Origin: Amanita rubescens
Taxonomy: Eukaryota > Basidiomycota > Agaricomycetes > Agaricales > Amanitaceae
DNA length: 64,000 nt
Assembly: GCA_015039365.1 (NCBI GenBank)
Contig: WION01000115.1
Span: forward strand, 86,501-150,500
Direction: 5' to 3'
Shown: piece after piece, positions 44,119-55,569 of the stretch
Layout of the letters: every line of letters starts with the position of its first letter
Position numbering within the stretch: position 1 is the first letter of the stretch
Position numbers and translations under genes: made by a program
Notes under the pieces: model-generated
Database searches by the model: none
What the model saw: the letters and a program-made list of their open reading frames with translations, nothing else
What the model was told of the DNA's origin: nothing

Positions 44119-47100
44119 TCAAGCGCGCACCAAACCCATAGCGGAAGCGAAGTGCTTGACCTTGGTACTTGGTAGAGCCTTCGTGAACGCGTCCGCTAAC
44201 ATTTCTCCAGTAGGACAGTACGTCATCTTCAACTTCCCCTCGTCTATCGCCCAACGAACGAAGTGAAACCGGATATCAATATGCTTGGTACGTGCGTGGT
44301 ATTGATGGTCCTTGGCGAGCGCGATAGCTGACTGGTTATCGCAGTATAGAGTTGTAGGGTCGAGGACATCACCGAAAACCTGTCCAATAAGGTTTCGGAG
44401 CCAAAGCGCCTCCTTCGTCGCATGCGTCGCCGCCACGTATTCAGCCTCGGTAGTCGAAAGCGAGATGATCTCTTGCTTCTTGGAACTCCACGAAACCGCT
44501 CCGCCGTTGATAAGGAACGCATACCCCGAGATCGCCTTCCGGTCTTCGTTCACAGACCCATCGGCATCCGTATACCCCGTAAGTCCCTGCACCTCTCTCC
44601 CATACGTCAATTCCAAATCAACTGACCCATTTAGGTACGCAAACGCCCACTTAACCGCGCCCCAATGCGCTGGACCCGGATTCTCCAGATAACGTGAGAG
44701 AATCCCCACCACATGCGTCAAATCAAGACGAGTACCCAACGAGGCGTAATTGGCAGCCCCCACGGTCTCTCTATACGGCTTTGACGACATGAAAGCGAAA
44801 TCTTGGGCGGTCTTGGGCGCATCAGCAGACGACAATCTGGCATTAGGATTCATAGGGGTTGAAAGCGGTTTCAAAGCGTCGAAACCATAACGCTGAAGGA
44901 TAGAGCGGATATAACTCGCCTGCGAGAGGGAAATGGTACGTTTCTCCCTATCTCTCTTCACTGCGAACCCGAGAATCCAATTGATTTCTCCCTCATCACT
45001 GATCTTGAACTCTTTCTTCAGCCCGGCCTTCACCTCCTCCATCAACTCAACAGACGACGTCATGATCGTCAAGTCATCAACATGCGCGCAGATGGTGATC
45101 TGCTCAGTCTCGGAACGACGATAGAAGACAGCCTGATCGACGTCGCAACGATCCATCTCCAAATGGATCTTCAAAACCCCTGTCAAACGACTATACCAGT
45201 GTCGAGCCGACTGTTTCAGACCATATAACGGACGCAACAAACGCAGGACTTGATTCGGACGCGAGGTGAGATTCATTCCCGGCGGTAATTTCATGTAAAT
45301 GACTTCGCCTTCTTCAAATTCTCCATTCAGGTACGCATTCTTGACGTCAACCTGATGAATCTCATAGTCCCGCTCGGCAGCAATCGCTAAACTCGTCCGG
45401 ATCGCAGCCATCTTGGCAACTGGAGCATAAGTATCGAAGAAATCGACACCCGGAATCTGCGAGAACCCTTGCGCTACCAAGCGCGCCTTGTAACGGACGA
45501 CATTCCCTGCAGCGTCCCGTTTCAAGTGGAAAACCCAACGACAGCCAACCACGTTGACCCCCGCCGGCTTATCCTGCAGCTCCCAAGTCCCATGCGCAAC
45601 TAGCGCAGCGTGCTCTTCCTCCATCGCTTCCTGCCACCTCGGCCAATCGGGTCGACGCCTCGCCTCAGCTAGAGAACGGGGATCCAAACCTTCCGCCTCC
45701 GCCATCACCGCTGCCAACGCAGCTCCGTTCATCTCCTCTTCCATCTCAGGCTCAACCTCAAGTTGACCCGGCATCTGAAGACCTTGGGGTACCCTCTCAC
45801 GAGAACCCGTCACGAACCTCCCAGACAAGATGTCTCGGAGATATTGGCTCGGCGCGCGTTGCCGTCCAGATCGACGAGGCTCGGGGATCAAAATCGGCAA
45901 GTTGTTATGATCCGTCTCGGGTGCCGGAGGAATAGGGGGATCTACAATTGATGGTGGATCCATAGGAGCGTCGACGAGATTCTGTAAGACTTCGTCTTCC
46001 TCTTCAGACTGGCCACCTGACTCCCCCTGAATCTTAGGACTCTCCCTATCACCCTCAGAGTCTTCGTCGTCATCCTCATCGCCGGTGAGTCCCGATGTCT
46101 CAGAAAGTTCAGAAAGACCAATACTCCCCCTGGACTCATCGGCAGCACCAGGAACAACAACGAAATCGTCTTCAATAGGCGTCGGAGGCCGCTCGAACGT
46201 AACGCTACGCTCGACAGTGATTGAACCTTTGCCCGGCCAATAAATGCGATGGCCTCGACTCTCGGTGTCAAATCCAACCCAACGCCCCTCTTTCGCCCGC
46301 ATGCTCAACTTTCCGCCACTCTTATCATGCACCCATACACCACATCCCCAAACAGGTAAGATGTCCAAACTAGGCTGTTCCCCATTAATCATTTCGTAAG
46401 GGGTCATCCCGGCAGGCAACGCGCTCGTCCAGCTGCGATTCTTCAAATAAACCGCATGACACAACGCTTCACCCCACAGATATAACGGCAATTGAGCCGT
46501 ATACATCATCGCTCTAACCCGTTCGATCAAGGTGCGGTTAAGATGCTCCGAAACGCCGTTTTGAGCAGGAGTGTCGTGAACGGTAAGTCTCCTTTCAGTG
46601 CCGTTTTTCTCCAAATATTTCCCGAAAGCGAAACTCATGTATTCTCCGCCCCTATCGGTATGCAGGCACTTGATGGTGACACCCATGTGGGTCCGGACCC
46701 AGGCAGCAAACGCAGTATATGCGGGGAAGACATCCGACTTCACGCGCAAAAGGTAGACCGTCGTCCACCTAGACCAGTCGTCGGTAAAACCGACCCAGTA
46801 CCTGCGTTTCCCTAAAGTTGCCTCCTGGCCTGGCCCCCACAAGTCCGAATGGATTTCGTCGCCGAAGTTTTGACGACGCTCGCTTAGACGCTCCTTCGGG
46901 GTTTCTTCTTCAGTCGATTTGCCCTTAAGACAAGCAATACACTGGAAATTGACGTCGGTATTGGTAAGTTCAACACCCGTAATAGCACCCCTCTTGACTA
47001 AATCCAAGCAAGCTTCAGGACTAATATGCCCCATCCGAACATGCAACGCTCTCAACGTGAGACGTTGTACGGCAGCATTCGCAACGCCACCACTAACTGC

Positions 47101-48837
47101 AGCACCCGCGCCGTCATGAGGAACGCGGTATATGAAGCCGTCCCGGGGAATCGAGCCAAGAACCCAGCCATCGCTATGACGAATGACGCATTGACCGCGC
47201 CCAAACGTCGCCGAATAGCCCATGGCGTCCATCCTTCCAATCGATATCAACGTGAAACCGATGGCCGGAGTATATAAAACTTTTGTAAGTCGGATTCTTC
47301 TCGTTTTGTCACCACTTGGTAGTGTAACGAACACGTCCCCTATCCCGTAGGCCTTAAATGCTTCATTATTCGCAGCGGTCAAGCTAAATGGGGGAATCTC
47401 CTTGAAATCAACGAAGTCTTCCCGACATGGCGACATATGGTGACTGGCACCCGAGTCGTACAAGTCCCACTTGCTTCCGGCATCACTAGACGTAGCCGAA
47501 GCAGTAACCACAGCCGATATATGGGTTGGCAAATCAATAGGAACTTCATCATCAAACTCGGAGCTCTCGCCATCAACACGATCAGCGTCCTCGGAATCAA
47601 GGCTGATCAAAGTGATATCATCAGATTCCGCATCAGCGTCGTCAAGATCGCTTTCCGCGCCATCACCTTCCTCGGTAACAGCGTCCTCGGGAACCTCGCA
47701 TATGGCGTCATACTCAATTGACCCAATTTCGTCGTCATCAAGAGCGAAAGCGGACCAGACGCCATCAGTGCTTTCTCGAATAGTGGCAACATTGGCGGTA
47801 CGTGAAGTGGACGGCTTGGAGGGATTCTGCTGGGAACCGCTAGACGGTGCGTTCCCTTTCGAGTCTTTCTTATCAGAACCTGACTTGTCCTTCGTAGCAG
47901 ACGGGCACTCGTCACGTCTATGCCCCTTCTCTCCACAGTTCCAGCAAACGCCAACAGGACGCCTGCCTCGGAAACGCCTACGTCCGGCTCCACCAGCGGT
48001 TGCACCAGGTCTCTCACTTGAGACCGTAACCATAGCCGCGCCAACATCCGAATCCTTTCCGGCATTCGGAGTCTTCCCTCTAGCCCGTATATCGGCTCCA
48101 CGGCGATCCCACTCCTCGATAGCCATTTGCATCAACTGCTCGGGATCAATCGCATACGGATCAGAGTATTTCTCATCAAAAGAACCACTCGACAATCCCG
48201 TACTCGCGACGATGCTACTCGAGTCCTTCACCGAGAGCATTGCTATCATCTTCATATTCGCAGAAACTTGCGCAATAAATGAGGAGATGCCGGAGGGAAC
48301 AAAATTAATAATGAGCGTGCGGTAATCGTCATTGGTGACAGGTACGCCGGCATTCATCAAAGCCTCGTACTTCATTCTAACACGATCGAACTCCAAACGT
48401 AGGTCCGCTCCCTTTTGGTAACGCAAGGCCATGAATTCCGAGTGTAAGTTGGACTTCATGATCATGCTTTTCTTCGTAAATTCCGTTACCAATGCTGACC
48501 AGATCTCCGCGACAGTAGATTTGCGAATATACTTCGTGAAGATGGAATCCGGCAGCTTTTGCGTTAAAAGGTATTTCGCTAGTGTTTCTCTTTCATTCCA
48601 GTCGGCTACCTTTTTTGTATGTTCCTCAGTAGCAACAGTCGTCGTCGACTCGGCAGAAGGCTTAGGAGAAGTCCCGTCGAACTGACTCCAGACCTTCTTC
48701 TGTTGCACAGCGATCGTAAACCGGTGTTGGAAGATTACCCAGTTCGATCCGTTGGCTTCAAGAGTATCAACAGCCGACGCAAAGTCTGCTAGGGAGGTTG
48801 GCAAAGTAGTAGACATGTTTTTTGACAATATGAGCAA
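44119..48837 (-). CDS. Copia gag-pol polyprotein
   Basis: Uninterrupted frame of 1572 codons. First Met at 48837; the Met at 48816 (MSTTLPTSLADF) is an equally likely start. In order: gag; CCHC knuckle CWNCGEKGHRRDEC; aspartic protease WDLYDSGASHHMSP; integrase HHCC with ALHVRMGH and CIACLKG; catalytic DDE segments HSDLWGP, TDRGGEY and NGVSEHLNRTL; reverse transcriptase YAPVAKMAAIRT, VDVKNAYLNGEF and HVDDLTIM; RNase H GYTDADGSV and SSKKQEIISLSTTEAEYVA. Integrase before RT is the copia order. No stop or frameshift, so it is probably active. Confidence 0.95.
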   Translation of the reverse strand: MLILSKNMSTTLPTSLADFASAVDTLEANGSNWVIFQHRFTIAVQQKKVWSQFDGTSPKPSAESTTTVATEEHTKKVADWNERETLAKYLLTQKLPDSIFTKYIRKSTVAEIWSALVTEFTKKSMIMKSNLHSEFMALRYQKGADLRLEFDRVRMKYEALMNAGVPVTNDDYRTLIINFVPSGISSFIAQVSANMKMIAMLSVKDSSSIVASTGLSSGSFDEKYSDPYAIDPEQLMQMAIEEWDRRGADIRARGKTPNAGKDSDVGAAMVTVSSERPGATAGGAGRRRFRGRRPVGVCWNCGEKGHRRDECPSATKDKSGSDKKDSKGNAPSSGSQQNPSKPSTSRTANVATIRESTDGVWSAFALDDDEIGSIEYDAICEVPEDAVTEEGDGAESDLDDADAESDDITLISLDSEDADRVDGESSEFDDEVPIDLPTHISAVVTASATSSDAGSKWDLYDSGASHHMSPCREDFVDFKEIPPFSLTAANNEAFKAYGIGDVFVTLPSGDKTRRIRLTKVLYTPAIGFTLISIGRMDAMGYSATFGRGQCVIRHSDGWVLGSIPRDGFIYRVPHDGAGAAVSGGVANAAVQRLTLRALHVRMGHISPEACLDLVKRGAITGVELTNTDVNFQCIACLKGKSTEEETPKERLSERRQNFGDEIHSDLWGPGQEATLGKRRYWVGFTDDWSRWTTVYLLRVKSDVFPAYTAFAAWVRTHMGVTIKCLHTDRGGEYMSFAFGKYLEKNGTERRLTVHDTPAQNGVSEHLNRTLIERVRAMMYTAQLPLYLWGEALCHAVYLKNRSWTSALPAGMTPYEMINGEQPSLDILPVWGCGVWVHDKSGGKLSMRAKEGRWVGFDTESRGHRIYWPGKGSITVERSVTFERPPTPIEDDFVVVPGAADESRGSIGLSELSETSGLTGDEDDDEDSEGDRESPKIQGESGGQSEEEDEVLQNLVDAPMDPPSIVDPPIPPAPETDHNNLPILIPEPRRSGRQRAPSQYLRDILSGRFVTGSRERVPQGLQMPGQLEVEPEMEEEMNGAALAAVMAEAEGLDPRSLAEARRRPDWPRWQEAMEEEHAALVAHGTWELQDKPAGVNVVGCRWVFHLKRDAAGNVVRYKARLVAQGFSQIPGVDFFDTYAPVAKMAAIRTSLAIAAERDYEIHQVDVKNAYLNGEFEEGEVIYMKLPPGMNLTSRPNQVLRLLRPLYGLKQSARHWYSRLTGVLKIHLEMDRCDVDQAVFYRRSETEQITICAHVDDLTIMTSSVELMEEVKAGLKKEFKISDEGEINWILGFAVKRDREKRTISLSQASYIRSILQRYGFDALKPLSTPMNPNARLSSADAPKTAQDFAFMSSKPYRETVGAANYASLGTRLDLTHVVGILSRYLENPGPAHWGAVKWAFAYLNGSVDLELTYGREVQGLTGYTDADGSVNEDRKAISGYAFLINGGAVSWSSKKQEIISLSTTEAEYVAATHATKEALWLRNLIGQVFGDVLDPTTLYCDNQSAIALAKDHQYHARTKHIDIRFHFVRWAIDEGKLKMTYCPTGEMLADAFTKALPSTKVKHFASAMGLVRA

Positions 48838-48887
48838 GTTCTTCGAGTAGCGAAAATTTTAAATCTGTGCGCAATTACAAGGCAGCG

Positions 48888-48899
48888 GGGCCCATAACC
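48888..48899 (-). other. Primer binding site of the copia element
   Basis: Minus-strand GGTTATGGGCCC directly follows the 5' LTR. It pairs with the anticodon stem-loop of initiator tRNA-Met (GGGCUCAUAACC) with one G-U pair. This suggests priming by an internal tRNA-iMet fragment, as in Drosophila copia. Confidence 0.65.
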
Positions 48900-49242
48900 T
48901 GTAGAAGTCTAAATATACTCAGTCGATGCACGAGAACGACTATATTCACCTGTAGAAGTCTAAATATACTACAGAGAATCAGTATATAGTAAATAACGAG
49001 TGGGGATGTAAGCTACTCACCTCAGTCGATGCACGAGAACGACTGAGGTGTGTGTGTGTACTCTAAGCCACAATAAAATAGGAACTGTACAGTAGCGGAA
49101 GTAAGCAATATAAAGAATAAATGGACGAACCGATCTTTGCGGCTATGCCCGTTCTATAACTTCTATAACGGGTACCTTCTATATTTGGTAAGTCGCGCCG
49201 CCGTGGCCCCTAAGTCCAACGACGCGCTTGCTTTCTTCCACA
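48900..49242 (-). repeat. 5' LTR of copia element
   Basis: 343 bp, one mismatch to the 3' LTR. Confidence 0.92.
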
Positions 49243-49312
49243 ATGCATATGTTATGTTCACGCAATAGAAAGGAAATCGGACACATCTCGCCACACCCAC
49301 CGCCACCGAAGC

Positions 49313-51357
49313 TCAAACACTCACGCCCCTATTCTGGGAAGGTTCAGGCTGCGGCGTATTGTTCACGCCCGACAAGGATAAGTTGTCCGACGTACCGCGT
49401 CGCGACCGAGGTGCAACAGACTGACGTAACTCCGGATCATTTTGATTTCCATCACCACCGCTGCTGTACAAGCTCGTGTTGTCGGCATACAGGGGTGCGT
49501 CCCTGACCAGTTCCACTTGCCTCTGTGTTTGATTATGCTGAAGGGCTGTAGACGACCAGAGGGGGGCGGCATCCGGTCAGTGGTACGCGAAGATGGCGTT
49601 GTGGCAAATTGTACAACCGGGCGGGAAGGACGATGAGTTGACTCTACGGAACCTCGTGATCGTCGTCGTCGTCGTCGTCTTCGCCGCGATTGGATCCCCC
49701 GACGCTCAGGTGAGGGAATTTGCAACGTGTCTTCGCTCGAATCTTCAGAGCGGTGATATCGAGCTTGTGTTGGTTCATTCCTGTGATGAGAAGCTGAGGG
49801 ATGTGGTTCGCTTTCTTCGCTGGAATCCTCCGAATAGCGATGCCGGTGTCGTTCTCGCCTGTGGGGGCCACGTCGTCCTTGCCTGTAAGGCGCTGGGGAG
49901 TGGCGAGTTTCGGATGTTTCCTCCGAACCGGCGTATATCACCACTGGTTGTGGGGTCTGTGTTGGGGCTTCGTAGGGTAACATGTACCAATTATCATGAT
50001 TAAGGTAGCCAGGTGGTGAGGCATAACTGGCTAACGGACGATGAAGCTCCACGAATGGGAAAAATCGGTATTGATGACATACGAGAAGCTCGATGTGGCC
50101 CGCTGGTATGACTATATGGATTCACCTGCGGTGGTGACATCCGTGGCAGAGCTGTTACTCCTGCTGCGGTAGGCCATGCTGTGGAAGGGCCTCGTGCCAC
50201 AGGTCCATTTACCAGCGCTGCCCCCTGGACAAGATGTTTGAATCGCTTGCTCCAGGCCTCGTCAATGTCACCATACTGCGAAAAAGTTACTAGGATGAGG
50301 CAAAGATGGAGTAAACCGATGAAGAGGAAAGCGGATGTAATGATTTTGACATCCAAGGGGAGGGGGGTAAGGCTGTGAGTGTTGGTGGGTTGGCCTGATG
50401 TTTGCCAAATGACAGACATGAGACATATGATAAAGAGAATGATGGACCTGGAAGGCGTTGTAAGGTCAAGTATACATAGAAAAATAGGGGCGATACCACG
50501 CGAGCCAGACGAAGGGAAGGGAAAGTAGAACAAAAACGTTCCACAAGGTGTTACGGGAAGAATGAAGCGCGTTCTAAGAATAATGTTAGAAGAAAGGTTC
50601 ATTATGACGTCAATGAGGACCGCCTTTGACCTGGGCCCACTGCATTGCTTTATGGGGTCTGCGCATCGTTTCAAATCTGATGACATACAAGCAGCCGAAG
50701 ACAAGACTCGTGAGGGCGCTGATGAGTGACATGAGTGCTGTGCATTGTATGAAATGGCTCCCTGATCCGCCCAACTGGAGGAGGTTATAAATGGCCCTCG
50801 AATTTGGTCAGTCTTCAGAGATTTTCACGAACTTCTTAGACTCACGAAAGGAGCAACACTGATACGATGTTGAGAGTGCTCCACTCTTTCAGTGTGGAAT
50901 CGATGAAGTCAGTCCAGGAAAGCTTTACTTCGTCCCAGTGTTTGGGCCTCCAAGAACCGGCTGGAGGGCCGCCTACGTAATGAGAAGCGATTTCATTCTC
51001 CGTCAAATGTACACCATTGAATATTTGATGAACACGTGTGTGATAGAAGAAAGGTAGAAACAGGAGTACTGAGAAGTACAGGAAGCGAGGCACCGCGGTG
51101 AATGCGCGGACGAGGCCGTCGATGTCATTGGCAGTGGTCAGGATAGGGTCGGCCGTGAAAGGATCGAAGTAGTTCCCTGGGAACGCCAGCGGCATGTGCC
51201 AGCTTGGATGCGGAGGCTCTTGCTGTTGGGGCTGGTCATTTGCGATTGGCTCTCTTGGATTGGAAAAGTCACGTTGTTGCCTCTGTCCCTGCCTGCGAGA
51301 AGTCGGAAGAGTTCCCGCATAAATCTGAGACCTGTAATCAGCTGGATAGAATGACAT
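49313..51357 (-). CDS. Multi-pass membrane protein with Arg/Ser-rich tail
   Basis: Minus-strand gene, start MSFYPADYRSQIYAG (51357). Exon 1 encodes a Gln/Pro-rich N-terminus, one hydrophobic segment (FLYFSVLLFLPFFYHTRV) and a conserved-looking stretch (HYVGGPPAGSWRPKHWDEVK). Later exons add about three membrane segments (LTSLVFGCLYVIRF; NVFVLLSLPFVWLAW with IILFIICLMSVIW; ITSAFLFIGLLHLCLILVTF). The C-terminal 250 residues are soluble and Arg/Ser-rich with a run of nine Arg and many SSEES/SSED motifs. The last exon is joined by an intron at about 49548-49588 and ends GVNNTPQPEPSQNRGVSV. Function unknown; this kind of protein occurs in Agaricomycetes without a named domain. The copia element sits just beyond its 3' end. 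Confidence 0.62.
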
Positions 51358-51814
51358 GGCAAGCCAAAGATCAACTTTTGATGCCCTTCATATCTATTAA
51401 GTATCTACAACTGCCATCGCCGTGGAAAGTCCGACATCAAGACCGCATGACGTCCTGTCATCGCTTCATCCTACCTTGGACTGTGGCAGCGGTAGTATGA
51501 TGCCATTGCAAAGACTCGTTCTGTCCCCGTCATTTCGCTTGTGCCTGGCTACAAAATTCAAATGTCGCACCCTAGAAGATGGTAGCGGCGATAGGGGTCG
51601 AAGATACTTCTGCTCCCCAATCTCTGGCGCCGGCGCTTACTGACATTCTTGTTCTGGGGATGACATGTCACCACCGGCCCGCCTCGCCGACATCTGCCGC
51701 TCACATCGGCGCCGGACGTTGCCGGGAAGTTGGGGTTTGTTGTGATGACTCTTACTTGGTGCGCGACACAAAATACTAAGTAGTAAACTTCATTTGCGTT
51801 CGGCACTTGCAATC

Positions 51815-54800
51815 ATGGAAAATTCCGAGTCAACAACTGAAGATACTTCCAGAATCAAAGCGCTCGACAAGGCATCCATACACAGGATATCGTCTGGTCA
51901 GGTCGTGATAGATCTTCAGACGGCTGTCAAGGAACTCGTGGAGAACAGCTTGGATGCAGGCGCGACAAGCATAGGTCCGTCACGGTTGGACGTGCTTTTT
52001 CGTGTTTGAGCACTCATCTTTGGTTTCGCGCGTCATTCAGAGGTGCGCTTCAAGCAGTATGGTGTAACAAGCGTTGAAGTCATTGACAATGGATGTGGTA
52101 TTGCCGGGAAAGATTGGGAGAGTGTCGGTACGTCTTCGGCGCGTCTTGGGCAATTCCCTTGTCGATTACTAGTGTTTTGATTGCAGGCTTGAAGTATTAC
52201 ACCTCTAAACTAGCTACCTTTGACGACCTCTCTACTGTCCGCAGTTTCGGTTTTCGGGGAGAGGCTCTTTCCTCCCTTTGCGCTTTGTGCGATAACGTTA
52301 CCGTCATTACGGCGACGAGCGGCCCCATGGGTATCCAGCTGGACTTGGAGCACAGTGGAAAGGTAGCAAAGAAGACGAAAGTAGCTAGACAAGTAAGCTT
52401 GGGCCAGTGGCATCTCCCCATAAAACAAGGTTGACAATATCATATTGTAGCGAGGAACAACTGTACAATTCACAGGGTTATTCGCTCAACTGCCCGTCCG
52501 CAGGAAGGAATTGCAAAGGAACATGAAACGAGAGTTTGGCAAAGCCCTTGGCCTGTTAAACGCATATGCTTTGGGTCCTTGTGCAGGCATGGATGGCTCA
52601 GGACGCGGGACGAGGCTTACGGTCAGCAACCAACAAGAAAATGGGTAAGAGGTGCCCTATTTCCGACCAACTATCCACCAAGGCTCATCACTTTAAGAAA
52701 GAAAATCGACCAAATCAAAACGAGCGGCACTTCGTCGTTCAAGGCATCTCTAACAGCTCTCTGGGGTCCCAAAGCGATGGAAAACATGGTCGAGCTGAAC
52801 CTGAGCTTCCGTTTCCAGCAGGAGAAATCAGCTTTGAGGCGGATCAGAGACAGACATGCTGAGCCAGGTTCCCAAACTCAGGGGCTATGCGACGATGACA
52901 ATAATGATGACACCATTCCTATTCAAGTAAAGGGTCTGATTTCTAAGTTCTCCGTTGGGGCGGGCCGAACAGGGACGGATAGACAGTTTTTCTATGTCAA
53001 CGGGCGGCCGTGCAATTTAACCAAAGTGCAGAAGGGATTCAATGAGGTTTATAGAACGTTCAATGCCAACCAGGCACCGTTTATTTTGGCAGACTTTATT
53101 GTCCCAACCGGTGGGTCATTTAGCCGCCTATCAGAACGAAACGATCTAAGATTCCTCTAGAATGTTGCGACATCAACGTCAGCCCTGATAAGCGTACCAT
53201 CTTTCTCCAGAGTGAAGGGAAGCTGATTGATGCTCTCAAGGTAGGCGCAACGGTTACTGTAATACATGTAACAAACTCATGTTTCTAGGTTGCTCTCGAA
53301 ACCGAGTTTTCATCGCATCGGTCTACTTTTGATCTCAATCCGACTCCGATGTCTCAGCGAGCTCTCACGCAAACGACGTTCGATAGTCCTTTTTCGAAAC
53401 GGCTGAATCTCAAGGCAGGCTCTGGTTTGATCAAGTCACAGTCGTTACCTACACCGACAAGTTCCAAGGATAAGGAAAAGGAAAAGGCTTTGCCGCCAGG
53501 AAGTGTAGCAGGCGAACCATTATTTCTCCCTGAGCCAGTTGCAGATGAAGTTGGTGGAGCGCAAGCAGCTCCCGCCGTCGCCATAACAGAAGAGGCCGAT
53601 ACCCAGGAGGAAAGGAGAATACCAGCTAACGACAAGTCGCAATTGTTACCTATTCCGGCAACTTCCGAGGATAATGAAAAACTGCCAGAGCCGGAGAGAA
53701 CAGCTGGCGAAAAGTTGCCTCGACCTAAACCGCTCCCTGTACCAAATGAAGTTGAGGCAGCGCAAGCTTCTCCCGCTGGCCCCGAAAAGTCTAGAATGGA
53801 CGAGGCTGAGACAGAAGGAGAAGTAAGAAAACCAGCTAAGGACACGGACATTGTCGATAAATCTCGTTCTATGGAGAAGCTGGACCATATGGACGTTGAC
53901 GAGGGAGAGCGCCCCGAGAGGAGCAAGGAAAAGGAGATCGAGAAACCCGTCGTGCTGGATACGACGCAAGCTGCTTGGGGCCGAAAAAAAACAGCACCCG
54001 TACCCGAAAAGGAGTCTGATGATCTTCCAGAACCCGACGGTGCTTCTGAGGAACCAGCGACGAAGAAGAGGAGGGTGGAGGTGGAGGATGCGCAAACTGA
54101 CGCCAGTACCAGCGCGAGCAAGCCTGCCCGCAAGCCTCCCAGTAAGAGCGGGGCAGGTATGACCTCTCTGGATAGCCTGCGTAATCGGCTGGCCGGGTTT
54201 GCCAGAGGTGGCCTCCTGGCTACGGCTGCGTCGTCGAAAAAGGAACCACCTGCTAGGGACGAAGAGATGGACGCGGAAGACATGGAAGGCGTTGACAAAG
54301 TCAGGACACCTGGCAAGGACGTACGGAAAGGACGAGATAGAAGACCCAGCTTTGAGATTATCGGCCCCAGGATCAAAACTATTGTGTTACGCGAGGACCA
54401 ACGACCTGTAGGCAGCGTAGACAAGACACGGACAAGGTCCGACAGTGATACTGTCATGGAGGATGCCATTCCATCGATGAGTTCCACGACTGCACCACCC
54501 GAACACCACCCGGCATCCAAAGTTATCGAGATGGATGATGAACAGGATTTGGCATCTGAAACGTCAACGAAACAATCGGGTCAGCGTCCTGAAATTATTC
54601 GTGGCTCAGACACAGCATCTGGAAACGTGACATTACGGTTTGATATCGAACGATTAACTTCCGCGTGGACCCGGTTACGGAATCAAGTAGTCGGTGCCGA
54701 AGATGCTCCGTGTGTATCAAGCAAGGTTTCAGCTGATGCTGGCGTGGCAAATACGGAAGATAATGAGAGTGCAACGCGTGCTCTGGCGCGGGTTCTTGAC

Positions 54801-55569
54801 AAGGCCGATTTTGCAAATATGGACATTATCGGGCAGTTCAACCTTGGTTTTATCATTGTACGAAGGCAAAAGGCGGCGGCGTGTGATGACGGCGGGGAAA
54901 GAGATCAGATGGATGACCTCTTCATCGTAGACCAGCATGCTTCTGATGAGAAGTACAACTTTGAGACGTTGCAGCAAACGACAAGAATCCAGTCTCAGAA
55001 GCTTTTTAGGTGTGTACATCTGGCATATATCAGGCGACGCTGACTGGGACGCACAGACCCCGCCCATTAGAGCTGACGGCGGCAGATGAGCTCATTGCAA
55101 TTGAAAACATGCACATGTTGCAGCAGAACGGGTTTGAGCTGGCGGTGGATGAAACAGCAGCTGTGGGTCAGGGTTCCAAGCTTAAAGTTACCGCCTTCCC
55201 TGTCAGCAAAAGTACCGAGTTTGGGATGGCAGGCAAGCCACCGTTCATTTTCGGGGTGACAGTGGCTGACGTTTGACAGATTTGGAAGAACTTCTGAACT
55301 TGATGAGGGACCAGCCGTCTGGTAACGTAGTGAGATGCTCTAAAGCCCGTGCGATGTTCGCAATGAGGGCTTGCCGGAAGAGCGTAATGATAGGAATGCC
55401 GCTGAATAAGAGTCAGATGACCACCGTGGTTCAGCACATGGGCACAATAGAGCAACCTTGGAACTGCCCTCATGGACGGCCAACCATGCGGCATCTCTTT
55501 GACTTGTGCCAGGATGACCCGAGGCGAAAGCCACGGACGGTCATTTGGTCGTCGTTGGAAGGGATGTGA
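51815..55569 (+). CDS. pms1: DNA mismatch repair protein PMS1 (MutL-alpha subunit)
   Basis: Start [18 protein letters not shown] (51815). GHKL ATPase motifs: [37 protein letters not shown] and [12 protein letters not shown]; then [10 protein letters not shown] and the MutL S5-like domain ([28 protein letters not shown]). A long charged, disordered linker follows (53350-54650). The C-terminal dimerisation/endonuclease domain has [12 protein letters not shown], the metal site [21 protein letters not shown] and [11 protein letters not shown]. It forms MutL-alpha with MLH1 and nicks the new DNA strand. Introns are small. The last one (55233-55279) starts with GC instead of GT and, when spliced, restores [19 protein letters not shown]. 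No damage seen. Confidence 0.93.
55233..55279 (+). other. GC-AG intron in PMS1
   Basis: GCAAGC donor, CTGAC branch-like site, GACAG acceptor, 47 nt. No GT donor in the area gives a frame that joins the two conserved blocks. Confidence 0.75.

Larger units (their letters stand above)
43769..49242 (-). mobile_element. Ty1/copia LTR retrotransposon, full length
   Basis: A 5.47-kb element on the minus strand with two 343-bp LTRs (43769-44111, 48900-49242) that begin TG and end CA and differ at one base. It has one gag-pol frame, a polypurine tract (GAGGGGGAG on the minus strand, 44112-44120) abutting the 3' LTR and overlapping the stop codon, and a primer site just inside the 5' LTR. The 5-bp flanks (TCTTC and ATGCA) do not match. 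The right end lies 70 bp from the stop codon of the neighbouring membrane-protein gene. Confidence 0.93.

Noticed and set aside
47471..48325. 284-codon plus-strand ORF inside the copia element
   Set aside because: Antisense to gag and protease of an intact gag-pol frame.
52579..53160. Separate 193-codon gene start inside PMS1
   Set aside because: It is an internal exon of PMS1; splicing at the GTAAGAGG donor joins VSNQQENG to [10 protein letters not shown] in frame.
53354..54520. 388-codon minus-strand ORF
   Set aside because: Antisense to the charged disordered linker of PMS1; its Ser-rich sequence is a by-product of codon composition on the other strand.
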